Below are positions 48,790 to 57,052 of a stretch of 58,677 bases of DNA, one piece after another; the stretch's first letter is position 1; each line of letters opens with the position of its first letter. The notes below the pieces were generated by a model. That model made no database searches. It was not told the DNA's origin and saw only the letters and a program-made list of their open reading frames with translations. This DNA comes from Polaromonas sp. (GTDB lineage: Bacteria; Pseudomonadota; Gammaproteobacteria; Burkholderiales; Burkholderiaceae_C): positions 1-58,677 of the forward strand of contig NZ_JAQSDN010000018.1 of assembly GCF_029945925.1 (NCBI RefSeq). Reading direction: 5' to 3'. Position numbers and translations under genes: made by a program.

Positions 48790-48911
48790 CGCATGCGCGC
48801 GTCCATGCCTGATCGCCGGCGGCGTGATCGTCTCGCTCTGGAAAACAAGGGGCAAGCCGCTGGCCCTCGACAAGGCATGACGGCCGCGGCCGGACCGCGG
48901 GAGGGCCCCTG

Positions 48912-49889
48912 ATGCAGGGCTTTCTGGATCCGGCCATCCTGTTCTTCGTGTTCGGCCTCTTTGCCGGGGCGGTGAAGTCCAACCTCGAGATCCCGGCGCA
49001 GATCTCGCGCTTCCTGTCCCTCTACCTGCTGATGGCGCTCGGACTCAAGGGCGGCTTTGCGCTGGCGCGTTCGGGCCTCACGCCCGAGGTTGCCGTGACC
49101 CTGGGCTGTGCGCTGGCGCTGGCGGTGCTGGTGCCGCTCGCGGGTTACGCGCTGCTGCGCCGCTTCGTGAGCGGCTACGACGCGGCAGCCATCGCGGCCA
49201 CCTATGGTTCGGTCAGTGCGGTGACCTTCATTACAGCGGTGCAGCATCTCGAAACGCAGGGCATCGCTTTCGGCGGCCACATGGCCGCGGCCATGGCGCT
49301 GATGGAATCGCCGGCCATCGTGATGGCGGTGCTGCTGGCCAACCGGGTACGCCAGCGTGCCAGCCTTGCTGCAGCAGGGGCGCACGCTCCGTCGCCAGGC
49401 ACCACCGGTCGGCTGCTGCACGAGTCGCTGACCGACGGCTCGCAATTGCTGTTGCTCGGCGCAATGGTGATCGGCCTGCTGAGTGGCGCGGACGGCGAAG
49501 CCGCGATGCAGCCGTTCACCGGCGACCTGTTCAAGGGCATGCTGGCCTTCTTCCTGCTGGACATGGGTCTGCTCGCCGCACGCAACATGGGTGAACTGCG
49601 TGGCAGGCCCGCCTGGTTGCTGGCCTATGCCGTGACTGCGCCCCCGGTCCATGCGGGGCTGGCGCTGCTCATGGGTGTGGTGCTCGGCATCTCGGCCGGA
49701 AACACGGCGCTCCTGATGGTCCTGGCCGCCAGTGCGTCCTACATCGCCGTGCCGGCCGTGATCCGCCACGCGATTCCCGAAGCCCATCCTTCGCTGTACA
49801 TCGGCATGTCGCTGGGCCTGACCTTTCCGCTCAATATCCTGCTCGGCATTCCGGTTTACACCGCCGTGGCACAACACGTGCTGGCCTGA
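48912..49889 (+). CDS. SbtA-type sodium-dependent bicarbonate transporter
   Basis: A 325-aa membrane protein of about ten helices. It opens with PAILFFVFGLFAGAVKSNLEIP and has YLLMALGLKGGFALA, the repeated SGYDAAAIAATYGSVSAVTF and the C-terminal ASASYIAVPAVIRHAIPEA, all hallmarks of the SbtA (DUF897) family. Cyanobacterial SbtA is a high-affinity Na+/HCO3- symporter. No SbtB regulator gene follows. Its place beside an NhaR-like regulator suggests a link to Na+ or pH. Confidence 0.9.
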   Translation: MQGFLDPAILFFVFGLFAGAVKSNLEIPAQISRFLSLYLLMALGLKGGFALARSGLTPEVAVTLGCALALAVLVPLAGYALLRRFVSGYDAAAIAATYGSVSAVTFITAVQHLETQGIAFGGHMAAAMALMESPAIVMAVLLANRVRQRASLAAAGAHAPSPGTTGRLLHESLTDGSQLLLLGAMVIGLLSGADGEAAMQPFTGDLFKGMLAFFLLDMGLLAARNMGELRGRPAWLLAYAVTAPPVHAGLALLMGVVLGISAGNTALLMVLAASASYIAVPAVIRHAIPEAHPSLYIGMSLGLTFPLNILLGIPVYTAVAQHVLA

Positions 49890-50116
49890 GGCCGGGTCGC
49901 ACCCCGGTGCGCAAGTGGTGGTCTGTCCGGCGGGTTTGCATTTTTTTACATTGCCCATGTGGCGGCAACCAAGCCCGGCGGGAGATCAATCGCCGTGCGC
50001 TGTGGTACGCTGGTTTGCATGGATGAGGCCGCGTTGTGTGTATGCCCGCACCGGTTTGCCGGGGCGCTCCGGCACGCCTGGCGCCGTGGAAGGCTGATGC
50101 CAAGGAGTACCCGGCT

Positions 50117-50668
50117 TTGAACCTGTTTGGCATGCGTTTTCCACCTGCAGGCCGGCTTGGCCTGTGCGCACTCGCCGGCCTGTTGGCAGGCTGCGCAGCC
50201 CCGATCAAGCAGTTTCCCTTGCAGGAGCAGTTCGCATCAACCGCCACCTACTCGCGCATGTTCGACGCCACGCCCGCGCAGACCTGCGAGGCATCACGGC
50301 GCGCGCTGCTGAGCCAGGGCTACCTCATCAACACCGCCAGGAAAGACCTGGTGGATGCCCAGAAAAGTTTCCAGCCCGAGCCGGAGGCGCACCTGCAAAT
50401 CGCCATTCGCGTGGTGTGCGCGCCGGAAAGCGTTGATGGCAAAGTCAGCCTGGGTTTTGTCACCGCCCTGCAGGACACCTACGCCCTGAAGAAGAGCAAC
50501 AACTCGGCCAGCCTCGGGGTGGGGGCGATCGGGTCGGTCTCGTTGCCCTTCAGCGCCAGCAACGACTCGCTGGTCAAGGTAAGCAGCGAAACCATCAGCT
50601 CCGACGCGTTTTATGACAGCTTCTTTGAGCTGGTCAGGCGTTACCTGGTGATGGGCGACACCGAGTAG
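50117..50668 (+). CDS. DUF2242-family lipoprotein
   Basis: A 183-aa exported lipoprotein. A signal with lipobox LLAGC leads to the DUF2242 core (DATPAQTCEASRRALLSQGY ... DLVDAQKSFQPEPEAHLQIA IRVVCA), found mostly in Betaproteobacteria and of unknown function. The TTG at 50117 is chosen as start because AAGGAG lies nine bases before it; an ATG at 50132 would be too far from the ribosome binding site. Confidence 0.8.
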   Translation: MNLFGMRFPPAGRLGLCALAGLLAGCAAPIKQFPLQEQFASTATYSRMFDATPAQTCEASRRALLSQGYLINTARKDLVDAQKSFQPEPEAHLQIAIRVVCAPESVDGKVSLGFVTALQDTYALKKSNNSASLGVGAIGSVSLPFSASNDSLVKVSSETISSDAFYDSFFELVRRYLVMGDTE

Positions 50669-50696
50669 AGCCGCTCAGACCGTGTCCGGGGCGTGT

Positions 50697-51320
50697 TCAG
50701 GCCGGCAGGGCTTCGCCCCAGTAGTGGAAGGTGAAGGGCCGCGGCCCGGGCAGGTAACGCGTCTGCAGGTCAGGCAGCACAAAGCCGGCCTCCTGCAGCA
50801 GGGCCGGGATGTCGCGCCCCAGGTGGCAGCCGCCGGCCACCTTGCCCCACAACGGCTGCAGCCGTTCCTGCCAGCGCCGCACCGAGGCGTCAGGCGCGCG
50901 GCCATGTTCGCAATACAGCAGCCGGCCACCGGGCGCGAGCACGCGGCGCATTTCCCGCAGCGCGGCCAGCGGGTCGGGGATCGTGCACAGGGTGTAGGTC
51001 ATCAGCACCGTGTCAACACTCGCGTTGGGCAAGGGAATTTTTTCGGCCGACAGCGCCAGCAGCTCCACGTCCAGCCCGGCCTGCGCAATGCGCTCGCGCG
51101 CCAGCGGGTGCAGCTCCAGCGCCGGGTCCAGCGCGATGATGCGGCTGACGCGGGCCTTGTCGTAATAAGGCATGTTCAGTCCCGTGCCTACGCCCACCTC
51201 CAGCACGCGGCCGCGCGCCAGCGGAACCACCAGCTGTCGCTGGCGGCCCAGCATCGGCAGGCCGCAGGCAAAGTCCAGCGCGCGGGGAAGGATGTGGCGG
51301 TCGTACCAGGAACTGCTCAT
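50697..51320 (-). CDS. Class I SAM-dependent methyltransferase
   Basis: A 207-aa methyltransferase. Motif I is VLEVGVGTGLNMPYY (about 39-53), the acidic loop ALDPALEL, motif IV VDTVLMTYTLCTIPDP and post motif VLAPGGRLLYCEHG, as in UbiE/Methyltransf_11-type enzymes. The C-terminal FTFHYWGEALPA is typical of small thiopurine- or phospholipid-type relatives. The substrate is unknown. Its start overlaps the HEPN gene stop (ATGA). Confidence 0.88.
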   Translation of the reverse strand: MSSSWYDRHILPRALDFACGLPMLGRQRQLVVPLARGRVLEVGVGTGLNMPYYDKARVSRIIALDPALELHPLARERIAQAGLDVELLALSAEKIPLPNASVDTVLMTYTLCTIPDPLAALREMRRVLAPGGRLLYCEHGRAPDASVRRWQERLQPLWGKVAGGCHLGRDIPALLQEAGFVLPDLQTRYLPGPRPFTFHYWGEALPA

Positions 51321-51724
51321 GCTGGCAACGCCTCACCGACAGCTTGTGTGGCCACGACCAAGTCGGTGACCAGCCGCTCATCCACATCCAGCAGGCCTTC
51401 GTATTCACCCCGGTTGCGCATGTTGTGGCATTTGTCCAGCACGCGCCACACCTCGGGCCCGAGTCCCAGCGTATGCGGCAGTACCTGGAACACGATGTAG
51501 CGGTTGCTCGCGCGGTAGCCCAGCCGGCGCAGCGCGGCCAGACTCAATGAGTGCGCGGCGTTGTAAGCCAGGTCAAAGCGGCTTTCCAGCGCGAGGGAGG
51601 TGTTGCGTGCGTCGTTCAGTCGTGCCATGCCGCTGCGCACCAGGCCCGCGAACTCCTGGGCATCGGGCGCCTCGGCTTGCAGTTGCTTGCCAGGGCCGCA
51701 CAAGTTGTCAAGCGCTTCGGACAT
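51317..51724 (-). CDS. HEPN-domain protein (probable toxin of HEPN/MNT pair)
   Basis: A 135-aa all-helical HEPN protein (ARNTSLALESRFDLAYNAAH ... RYIVFQVLPHTLGL ... WRVLDKCHNMRNRGEYEG). The motif region has Arg94-x5-His100, then Arg103-Asn104-x3-Tyr108 where many HEPN RNases have R-x4-6-H. Proteins with this CHNxRNxxEYEG ending pair with MNT nucleotidyltransferases. The start overlaps the MNT gene by 17 bp. Confidence 0.8.
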   Translation of the reverse strand: MSEALDNLCGPGKQLQAEAPDAQEFAGLVRSGMARLNDARNTSLALESRFDLAYNAAHSLSLAALRRLGYRASNRYIVFQVLPHTLGLGPEVWRVLDKCHNMRNRGEYEGLLDVDERLVTDLVVATQAVGEALPA

Positions 51725-52334
51725 GGAGTGTTTCCTCGTTTCCCATCAGCCATATTTTGGGCTGCGTTATGACCCGCGTGAGAAATGCATTGTCCGCGGT
51801 GATGCGCCTGGCGATATCCGCCTGGGTGTAGAGCGTGGGGTTGATCTTGCGGCCCAGCCGGTGGGTGGCGCTTTCCAGCGCGCTGAACACATCGGCATAA
51901 GCCAGGCTGGCGCTCACGATCATCACGTCGATATCACTCTGGGCGGTATCCTGCTGTTTGGCCACCGATCCATAGATGAAGGCGCCTTCAATCTGCGCGG
52001 CCAGCGGCGCCAGGGCCACACGCAGCACGTCGGCCATTCCCATGGTCTTGAGCACCAGGCCGCGCAACTCATCGAAGACCGGGGCAGCCGTATTGGCCTG
52101 GTAGTGCTTCTGGTTGCCCTGCTTGTTGAAGACGAGCAAGCCAGCCTCCGTCAATGCCGCCAGCTCGCGCTGAACGGCCCCGGTGCCGGACTGCGCCAGC
52201 GCAATCACCTCATTGGCGTAAAAACTGCGAGCCGGGTTGCCGAACAGGACGGCCAGCACGCGTTGGCGCACCTTGGGGAAAAGGGCGTCGGCCAGACTTC
52301 TTGCGGGAAGGGGAGGTGCTTGTTTCGTACCCAT
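51708..52334 (-). CDS. wHTH-MNT nucleotidyltransferase (probable antitoxin)
   Basis: A 208-aa protein. The N-terminal winged helix-turn-helix (about 20-80: QRVLAVLFGNPARSFYANEV ... NKQGNQKHYQAN) is fused to a minimal nucleotidyltransferase with GS (122-123) and the metal-binding pair Asp134/Asp136 in AQSDIDVMIV. In HEPN/MNT modules the MNT AMPylates and silences the HEPN toxin; the fused HTH would autoregulate. The ATG at 52334 is chosen because it lies just behind the promoter/operator; two earlier in-frame starts fall inside it. Confidence 0.82.
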   Translation of the reverse strand: MGTKQAPPLPARSLADALFPKVRQRVLAVLFGNPARSFYANEVIALAQSGTGAVQRELAALTEAGLLVFNKQGNQKHYQANTAAPVFDELRGLVLKTMGMADVLRVALAPLAAQIEGAFIYGSVAKQQDTAQSDIDVMIVSASLAYADVFSALESATHRLGRKINPTLYTQADIARRITADNAFLTRVITQPKIWLMGNEETLHVRSA

Positions 52335-52361
52335 ATTGGGTTCGATCATACCCAATATGGG
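52330..52361 (-). promoter_or_regulatory. Operator and promoter of the HEPN/MNT operon
   Basis: CCCATATTGGG (52330-52340) and CCCAATATGGG (52351-52361) form a perfect 11-bp inverted repeat. Within the 10-bp spacer the minus strand reads TATGAT (52350-52345), a near-consensus -10 box. The transcript would start near 52338, a few bases before the ATG at 52334, so it is nearly leaderless and fully occluded when the repressor is bound. Confidence 0.65.
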
Positions 52362-52381
52362 AATCTTTGGCCAGCGTTAAG

Positions 52382-52954
52382 TCAGGGACCGCCGGCTTCC
52401 TGATGTTCCAGTTCCCGCCAGCTTCCCGGTGCCAGGCCGTCCAGTCGGTAGGGGCCGATGGCGGCGCGGATCAGGCGCAGCGTCGGAAAACCCGTGGCCG
52501 CCGTCATGCGCCGCACCTGGCGGTTGCGGCCTTCGCGAATCACCAGCTCGATCCACGCCGTGGGAATGGCTTGCCGCGTGCGTATGGGCGGCTCGCGTTC
52601 CCACACGTCGGGCGGCGGCACCAGCAGGCGGGCGCGGGCCGGCAGCGTGAGGCCGTCCCTGAGCTGCACGCCCGCACGCAGCGCCAGCAGCGCGGCCTCG
52701 TCGGGCACGCCTTCGACCTGCACCCAGTAGGTTTTTTCCATCTTGAAGCGCGGGTCGCTGATGCGGGCCTGCAGCCTGCCGTTGTCGGTCAGCAGCAGCA
52801 GGCCTTCGCTGTCGGCATCGAGCCGGCCGGCCACGTACACGTCCGGGATCGCAATGAAGTCCTTGAGCCCGCGCCAGCGCCCTTCTGGCGTGAACTGGCT
52901 CAGCACGCCATAGGGCTTGTTGAAAAGAATGAGGCGGGCAGGGCTGTCGTTCAC
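52382..52954 (-). CDS. rluE: RluE/RsuA-family 23S rRNA pseudouridine synthase
   Basis: A 190-aa pseudouridine synthase. [15 protein letters not shown] opens the fold, the catalytic Asp is in [15 protein letters not shown] (about 40-54), and [19 protein letters not shown] follows. The absence of an S4 domain and the short length match RluE. The GTG start overlaps the stop of the YeeE/YedE gene (GTGA). Placed 47 bp from the divergent HEPN/MNT operator, but on the same strand upstream of it. Confidence 0.87.
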   Translation of the reverse strand: MNDSPARLILFNKPYGVLSQFTPEGRWRGLKDFIAIPDVYVAGRLDADSEGLLLLTDNGRLQARISDPRFKMEKTYWVQVEGVPDEAALLALRAGVQLRDGLTLPARARLLVPPPDVWEREPPIRTRQAIPTAWIELVIREGRNRQVRRMTAATGFPTLRLIRAAIGPYRLDGLAPGSWRELEHQEAGGP

Positions 52955-53358
52955 TTGGCCCGCAGCCCATGCACCAGCGCGCCCAACGCAATGCCGGCCA
53001 GCGCCCACAGCAGGTCCCAGTTGCCCGCGCCCAGGCCCGCAATGGCCGGGCCGGGGCACACGCCGCACAGGCCCCAGCCCACGCCGAACAGCGCCGCGCC
53101 CACCGCGGTGTCGCGGTTCCAGGCGCTGGGGTGGGTGTGGAAATGGTCGTCCAGCAGCGGCCGGGCCAGCAGCCGGGGCGCCAGCTTGTAAACCAGCGCC
53201 ACCACCACGACGGCACCGCCCATCACCAGCATGAGCCCGAAGTCCTCAAAGCGCAGAAAGCTCAGTACCACCTCGGGCCGGATCATGGTCGAGTACGACA
53301 GGCCGAAGCCAAACAGGGCGCCCGCCGCCAGCGTGGCCAGGCCACGTGCGGCGCTCAT
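52951..53358 (-). CDS. YeeE/YedE-family membrane protein (half, C-terminal type)
   Basis: A 135-aa membrane protein with four helices and the motif [15 protein letters not shown], whose Cys is typical of thiosulfate/sulfur-import YeeE/YedE proteins. It pairs with the next gene to make one functional transporter, as is common in Proteobacteria. Stop overlaps rluE. Confidence 0.87.
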   Translation of the reverse strand: MSAARGLATLAAGALFGFGLSYSTMIRPEVVLSFLRFEDFGLMLVMGGAVVVVALVYKLAPRLLARPLLDDHFHTHPSAWNRDTAVGAALFGVGWGLCGVCPGPAIAGLGAGNWDLLWALAGIALGALVHGLRAK

Positions 53359-53413
53359 TGCGCAACCTCCGCGCTACGCGCTGCGGCATTCACCTTGGGA
53401 ACGGCCCAGCGGT

Positions 53414-53887
53414 TCATGCGAGCCACCTTGCAGCCAGGTTGGCCGTCAGGAAGGCGGTTGCCATGAAGGTCAACACCGCCATCAGGGAGGGCAGCTGCAG
53501 CGAGCCTAGCCCGCAGATGCCGTGGCCCGAGGTGCAGCCGTTGCCCAGCCGCGCGCCGTAACCCACGAAAAAGCCGCCCACCAGCAACTGCCACACCGGC
53601 ACCGCCGTGGTTTCCGGCTTGCCGCCGGCAAAGCCCAGCCACCACACCAGCGCGCCGAGGATCAGGCCGGCCGCATACACCAGCCGCCAGCCGCGCGACT
53701 TGACAAAACGCGCCTGCTGGAAAAACGGCCGGCGCAGCACGAAGGACCAGGTGCTGGAGAACACCGTGCTCATGCCGCCGATGCGGCCCGTCAGCACGAA
53801 CAGCAGCGCCGTGCCCAAGCCAATGATGAGGCCGCCGAGCAGGTAGTGCTGCCAGCCGAGGGGGAAGAGAGAGAGGGAAAGGTTCAT
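53414..53887 (-). CDS. YeeE/YedE-family membrane protein (half, N-terminal type)
   Basis: A 157-aa membrane protein with about five helices. The motif GARLGNGCTSGHGICGLG carries the conserved Cys pair of the YeeE/YedE family, implicated in import of sulfur species. It lies 55 bp upstream of its partner half on the same strand, so they should be co-expressed. No regulator (BigR/SqrR) is adjacent. Confidence 0.88.
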   Translation of the reverse strand: MNLSLSLFPLGWQHYLLGGLIIGLGTALLFVLTGRIGGMSTVFSSTWSFVLRRPFFQQARFVKSRGWRLVYAAGLILGALVWWLGFAGGKPETTAVPVWQLLVGGFFVGYGARLGNGCTSGHGICGLGSLQLPSLMAVLTFMATAFLTANLAARWLA

Positions 53888-53966
53888 GGGAAAGAATTAT
53901 CCGTGAGCGCAGGCCTTCTTGCCGCTGGATGCTGCCATGCGGGATTCGCCATCGGTGCCTCCGGCC

Positions 53967-54692
53967 TCAGCACCCCAGCTGGTCCGCCAGGGCCAGCAGG
54001 TCTTTCGCGTGCCAGGTGTTGGCGGGGTCGGGCGACACGTCCTTGGGCTGCGCCGCGCCGAACTCGGCCGGCCGCTCGATGTAGGCGGTCTGCAGGCCGC
54101 AGGCGCGGGCGGCGGCCAGGTCATCCTGGTGGGCGGCGACCAGCATCACGTCGGCGGGGGCCAGGTCAAACACCTTGGCCACGCCGAGGTAGGTGGCCGG
54201 GTCGGGCTTGTAGGCGCGAAAGACTTCGGCCGACAGGATGCAGTCCCACGGCAGGCCCGCGCGTTTGGCCATGTGGGTGAGCAGGCCGATGTTGCCGTTG
54301 GACAGCGTGCAGATCGTGAAGCGCGACTTGAGCCGCGTCAGGGCGGCCACCACATCGGGCCACGGGTCCAGCCGGTGCCAGGCCTTGTTCAGGTGCTGCT
54401 TTTGCGCCTCGCTCAGGTTGGTCAGGCCGAACTGGCCGAGGATGCTGTCGAGAATCAGCCGGTGCAGGTCGTCAATCAGCGTCCAGCCCAGCTCCCCCGA
54501 CATCACGCGGCGCATGGCCGGCTGGTAGCCGGCGCGCCAGGCCAGCGCAAACGCGTCGCCGTCCACATCTGGCCGCAGGGCCTGCACTTCGCGCGTGATG
54601 CCGCTGTGCCAGTCCACGACGGTGCCAAAAACATCAAAAGCCAGAACCTGGGGAAGCGTTTGGGCGCGAGTGGGTGGGGGCGGTGTGCTCAT
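53967..54692 (-). CDS. Haloacid dehalogenase, type II
   Basis: A 241-aa HAD-superfamily enzyme. The nucleophile Asp is in LAFDVFGTVVDW (about 16-27), motif II is CTLSNGN, motif III RAYKPDPATY and the acidic motif AAHQDDLAAARACG. These match L-2-haloacid dehalogenases, where the second Asp of motif I is replaced by Gly-Thr context. It would hydrolyse 2-haloacids or related compounds. The ATG at 54692 gives a proline-rich leader of 14 residues. Confidence 0.9.
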   Translation of the reverse strand: MSTPPPPTRAQTLPQVLAFDVFGTVVDWHSGITREVQALRPDVDGDAFALAWRAGYQPAMRRVMSGELGWTLIDDLHRLILDSILGQFGLTNLSEAQKQHLNKAWHRLDPWPDVVAALTRLKSRFTICTLSNGNIGLLTHMAKRAGLPWDCILSAEVFRAYKPDPATYLGVAKVFDLAPADVMLVAAHQDDLAAARACGLQTAYIERPAEFGAAQPKDVSPDPANTWHAKDLLALADQLGC

Positions 54693-54772
54693 CTGGGCAT
54701 TATCCGCACACGGGGTGCCGGCGACACGCACCACACGCTGGGCCCCTTCAAGCTGCCGATGAAAAAGACCAA

Positions 54773-54802
54773 CGCCCGGAAAGGTGGCTACCTTTCCGGG
54801 CG
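54773..54802 (-). terminator. Strong hairpin with T-rich tail on the minus strand
   Basis: CGCCCGGAAAGGT (54773-54785) and ACCTTTCCGGGCG (54790-54802) are perfect 13-bp arms with a 4-base loop. On the minus strand TTGGTCTTTTTC follows. It would end transcripts reading leftward from the phasin gene. Confidence 0.6.
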
Positions 54803-54808
54803 AAGAGT

Positions 54809-54863
54809 GCTACATATTTAATAGCTGGCGGCGCCCGCCCCTCAAGGGCTGGAGCCACTTTTT
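54809..54863 (+). repeat. Dispersed ~55-bp element
   Basis: GCTACATATTTAATAGC, TGGCGGCGCCCG, then AAGGGCTGGAG and an AT-rich tail: a complete copy. Confidence 0.6.
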
Positions 54864-54884
54864 CCTCAAAAATCAGCTGCGCAG

Positions 54885-55110
54885 GTCGTCCGGGCTGGTT
54901 TTACTCTTTCCCCCCCTGGGAGAGGGCGGGGTGAGGGCTGACGGCCTGCGCGTAGAGCTATCGCAGGTTGTGGCTTGCTGGCCCTCACCCCAACCCTCTC
55001 CCAAGGGGCGAGGGGGCAAGAAAAGCGCGCTGCGTGCAGCGACGTGAGTAGTCGCCTTAAAAAGCCGGATCAGGCGGCTTTGGCAGCGCGCCGCTGGCTG
55101 AAGGCCGAGT
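54885..55110. repeat. 226-bp tandem repeat, copy A
   Basis: Runs from GTCGTCCGGGCTGG to AAGGCCGAGT and is closely similar to 55118-55343. It contains REP-like palindromes (CCCTCACCCCAACCCTCTCC / GGGAGAGGGCGGGGTGAGGG) and a copy of the last ~14 codons of the phasin gene. Confidence 0.85.
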
Positions 55111-55117
55111 TGGACAC

Positions 55118-55343
55118 GTCGTCTGGGCCGGTTTTACTCCCTCTCCCCCTGGGAGAGGGCGGGGTGAGGGCTGACGGCCTGCGCGTAGAGCTATCGCAGG
55201 TTGTGGCTTGCTGGCCCTCACCCCAACCCTCTCCCAAGGGGCGAGGGGGGCAAGAAAAGCGCGCTGCATGCAGCGAACTGACTGGTGACCTCAAAAAGCC
55301 GGATCAGGCGGCTTTGGCTGCGCGCCGCTGGCTGAAGGCCGAG
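55118..55343. repeat. 226-bp tandem repeat, copy B
   Basis: Closely matches copy A with scattered differences and single-base length changes. It overlaps the true 3' end of the phasin gene (55304-55343). Confidence 0.85.
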
Positions 55344-55831
55344 CTGCGTTTGGACTTGACGGTGGTCGCGTCTTCACCGGCGATCTTGCCGGCCAGGTCG
55401 GCGGTTTTCTGCTCGATCTGCGCGGCCAGCTTGCTCAGCGCCAGGGCGCCGGGTGCGGTCGCTGTGGCAAGGGTCGTCAGCGTGTTCACCCCGGTTTTTT
55501 CTTCAAACAGCGCGGCGTTTGCGGCTGCGCGCTCGACACCGGTTTCAGCCAGCTTCACCAGCTGGCTCACCACCTGCTCGGCGCCGTCGGAGCTCAGGGT
55601 CAAGCCCTTGCTGTAGAGCGCGCTGAAGGCCAGCTGTGCGGCCGTGGCGTTTTTGGCGACTTCGGCGCTCAGCTCCGAGCGCGACTGTTTCAAGGCGCGG
55701 TTCCAGCGCTGCTCCAGCTCGCTGACCACACGCTCGCCGCCGGCGCGGTAGGCATCGATCACGTTTTTGGCGGTGTTGCCGTAAGACTCGATCAGGTCGG
55801 CAGCAACGGTAGACAGGTTTTTGGCGCTCAT
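55304..55831 (-). CDS. Phasin-family granule-associated protein
   Basis: A 175-aa phasin: helical throughout, with Ala/Leu-rich amphipathic helices (NVIDAYRAGGERVVSELEQRW ... VVSQLVKLAETGVERAAANAALFEE) and a basic Ala-rich tail (AFSQRRAAKAA). Phasins coat polyhydroxyalkanoate granules. The ATG at 55831 follows CAAGGAAACCCCC. Its final codons are duplicated downstream in the tandem repeat. Confidence 0.87.
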   Translation of the reverse strand: MSAKNLSTVAADLIESYGNTAKNVIDAYRAGGERVVSELEQRWNRALKQSRSELSAEVAKNATAAQLAFSALYSKGLTLSSDGAEQVVSQLVKLAETGVERAAANAALFEEKTGVNTLTTLATATAPGALALSKLAAQIEQKTADLAGKIAGEDATTVKSKRSSAFSQRRAAKAA

Positions 55832-55956
55832 GGGGGTTTCCTTGGGAAGTGGATCAACAATGGTCCAATCATGCGGGTTTCCCCTAGTGTTTGCGACCTA
55901 ATGGGCTAGGGGCGGGCATCCAGAGCCAGCAGCGACTGGCTCCAGGCGGGAAATTT

Positions 55957-56010
55957 GCTACGCTTTTGGTAGCTGCCAGCGCACGCAGGTATTGGGCTGG
56001 AGGCACATTT
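55957..56010 (+). repeat. Dispersed ~55-bp element
   Basis: GCTACGCTTTTGGTAGC, TGCCAGCGCACG, then ATTGGGCTGGAGGCACATTT: a complete copy upstream of the phasin gene. Confidence 0.6.
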
Positions 56011-56085
56011 GGCATGTAGGTGGTGGTGCCTGACAAACAGCATGAGCACTCGCCCGCAGGCCGGTCCCGCCGGCGGCGCCGGGTC

Positions 56086-57015
56086 TCAGGCGGCCAGAAA
56101 CAGCGCCGGATCCACCATGGTGCGGTTCAGCATCACCCCCCAGTGCAGGTGCGGCCCCGTCACGCGGCCGGTCGCGCCCACGGCGCCCACACGTTCGCCG
56201 GCCTTCAGCACATCGCCCTGCTGCACGTCGATGGCGCTCAGGTGGCAGACCATGCTCAGCAAGCCGCCGCCATGGTCCAGCCAGACCGTGTTGCCGTTGA
56301 AAAAGTAGTCGCCGGTGTCAATCACCCGGCCCGGCAGCGGCGCCCCTACCTGCGTGCCCGTGCCGGCCGCGATGTCCATGCCGCTGTGCGGGCTGCGCGC
56401 CTGCCCGTTGAACACGCGCCGCAGCCCGAACGAGCTGGAGCGCCGTCCCGGCGTGGGCACCTGCATGCGCAGGGCCTGCGGCAAGGGCTGGCTGAAAGTC
56501 GCCATCACCACCGCCTGGTGCGCGCGCTCGCGCTCGTAACGCGCCAGGTCTTCCGGCGAGAGGTCCACCGTGCGCGGCGAGACCTTGAGCTGCTGCTCGC
56601 TGTAGCGCTTGGGCGTCACCGTGTAACTCAGCTGCCGCTGGCCGCCTTCGGGCGCCTGCACGGCAATGCTGGCCTCACCGGGCGCGGCCGACAGCGTGAT
56701 ACCCACCAGCGCCGTCCACTCGATCACGTCGCCTACCACCAGCAAGGGGATGTCGCCGTCGGCGTGTGCCAGATGCGCCACCGGCCGCAGCGCCGCCGGG
56801 CCCAGCGACAGCCGGGCCACACCGCCGGGCACAGCCAGCGCGCGCGGCCAGATGCCGGAGGAAGACGGGGACGGCGCGGCTGGCGCGGCGGCAAGGCGCG
56901 CGGCTGGCCAGGCCAGCAAACCCATGCCGGCCAGCAGGGCACAGCGGCGGTTGAACAGCGTGGAGGAAGGCGCGGGTAAGGGCGCGGAGGAGGGAAGAAA
57001 AGGGCGGGTGGGCAC
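56086..57015 (-). CDS. M23-family (LytM) metallopeptidase
   Basis: A 309-aa exported protein. The signal segment NRRCALLAGMGLLAWPAARLAAA (about 22-44) is followed by a beta-rich domain. The M23 catalytic domain (about 190-305) has the zinc ligands in HSGMDIA (HxxxD) and HLHWG (HxH), so it appears active. It would cleave peptidoglycan crosslinks in the periplasm. The stop lies close to the dispersed element; the next gene upstream is 37 bp away. Confidence 0.9.
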   Translation of the reverse strand: MPTRPFLPSSAPLPAPSSTLFNRRCALLAGMGLLAWPAARLAAAPAAPSPSSSGIWPRALAVPGGVARLSLGPAALRPVAHLAHADGDIPLLVVGDVIEWTALVGITLSAAPGEASIAVQAPEGGQRQLSYTVTPKRYSEQQLKVSPRTVDLSPEDLARYERERAHQAVVMATFSQPLPQALRMQVPTPGRRSSSFGLRRVFNGQARSPHSGMDIAAGTGTQVGAPLPGRVIDTGDYFFNGNTVWLDHGGGLLSMVCHLSAIDVQQGDVLKAGERVGAVGATGRVTGPHLHWGVMLNRTMVDPALFLAA

Positions 57016-57052
57016 GATGCGGTTGGGCAGGTTGTCTTGCTTGTTTGCTGGC

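Larger units (their letters stand above)
54693..55303. other. Repeat-rich intergenic region
   Basis: This 611-bp gap holds a strong terminator-like hairpin (54773-54802), a dispersed element copy (54809-54863) and most of a 226-bp tandem duplication with REP palindromes (54885-55343). A remnant of the phasin 3' end (about 55069-55110) is the only coding trace. Confidence 0.75.

Noticed and set aside
54885..55343. CRISPR-like repeated units
   Set aside because: There are only two long units containing REP palindromes and part of a coding sequence; no short repeats with unique spacers.
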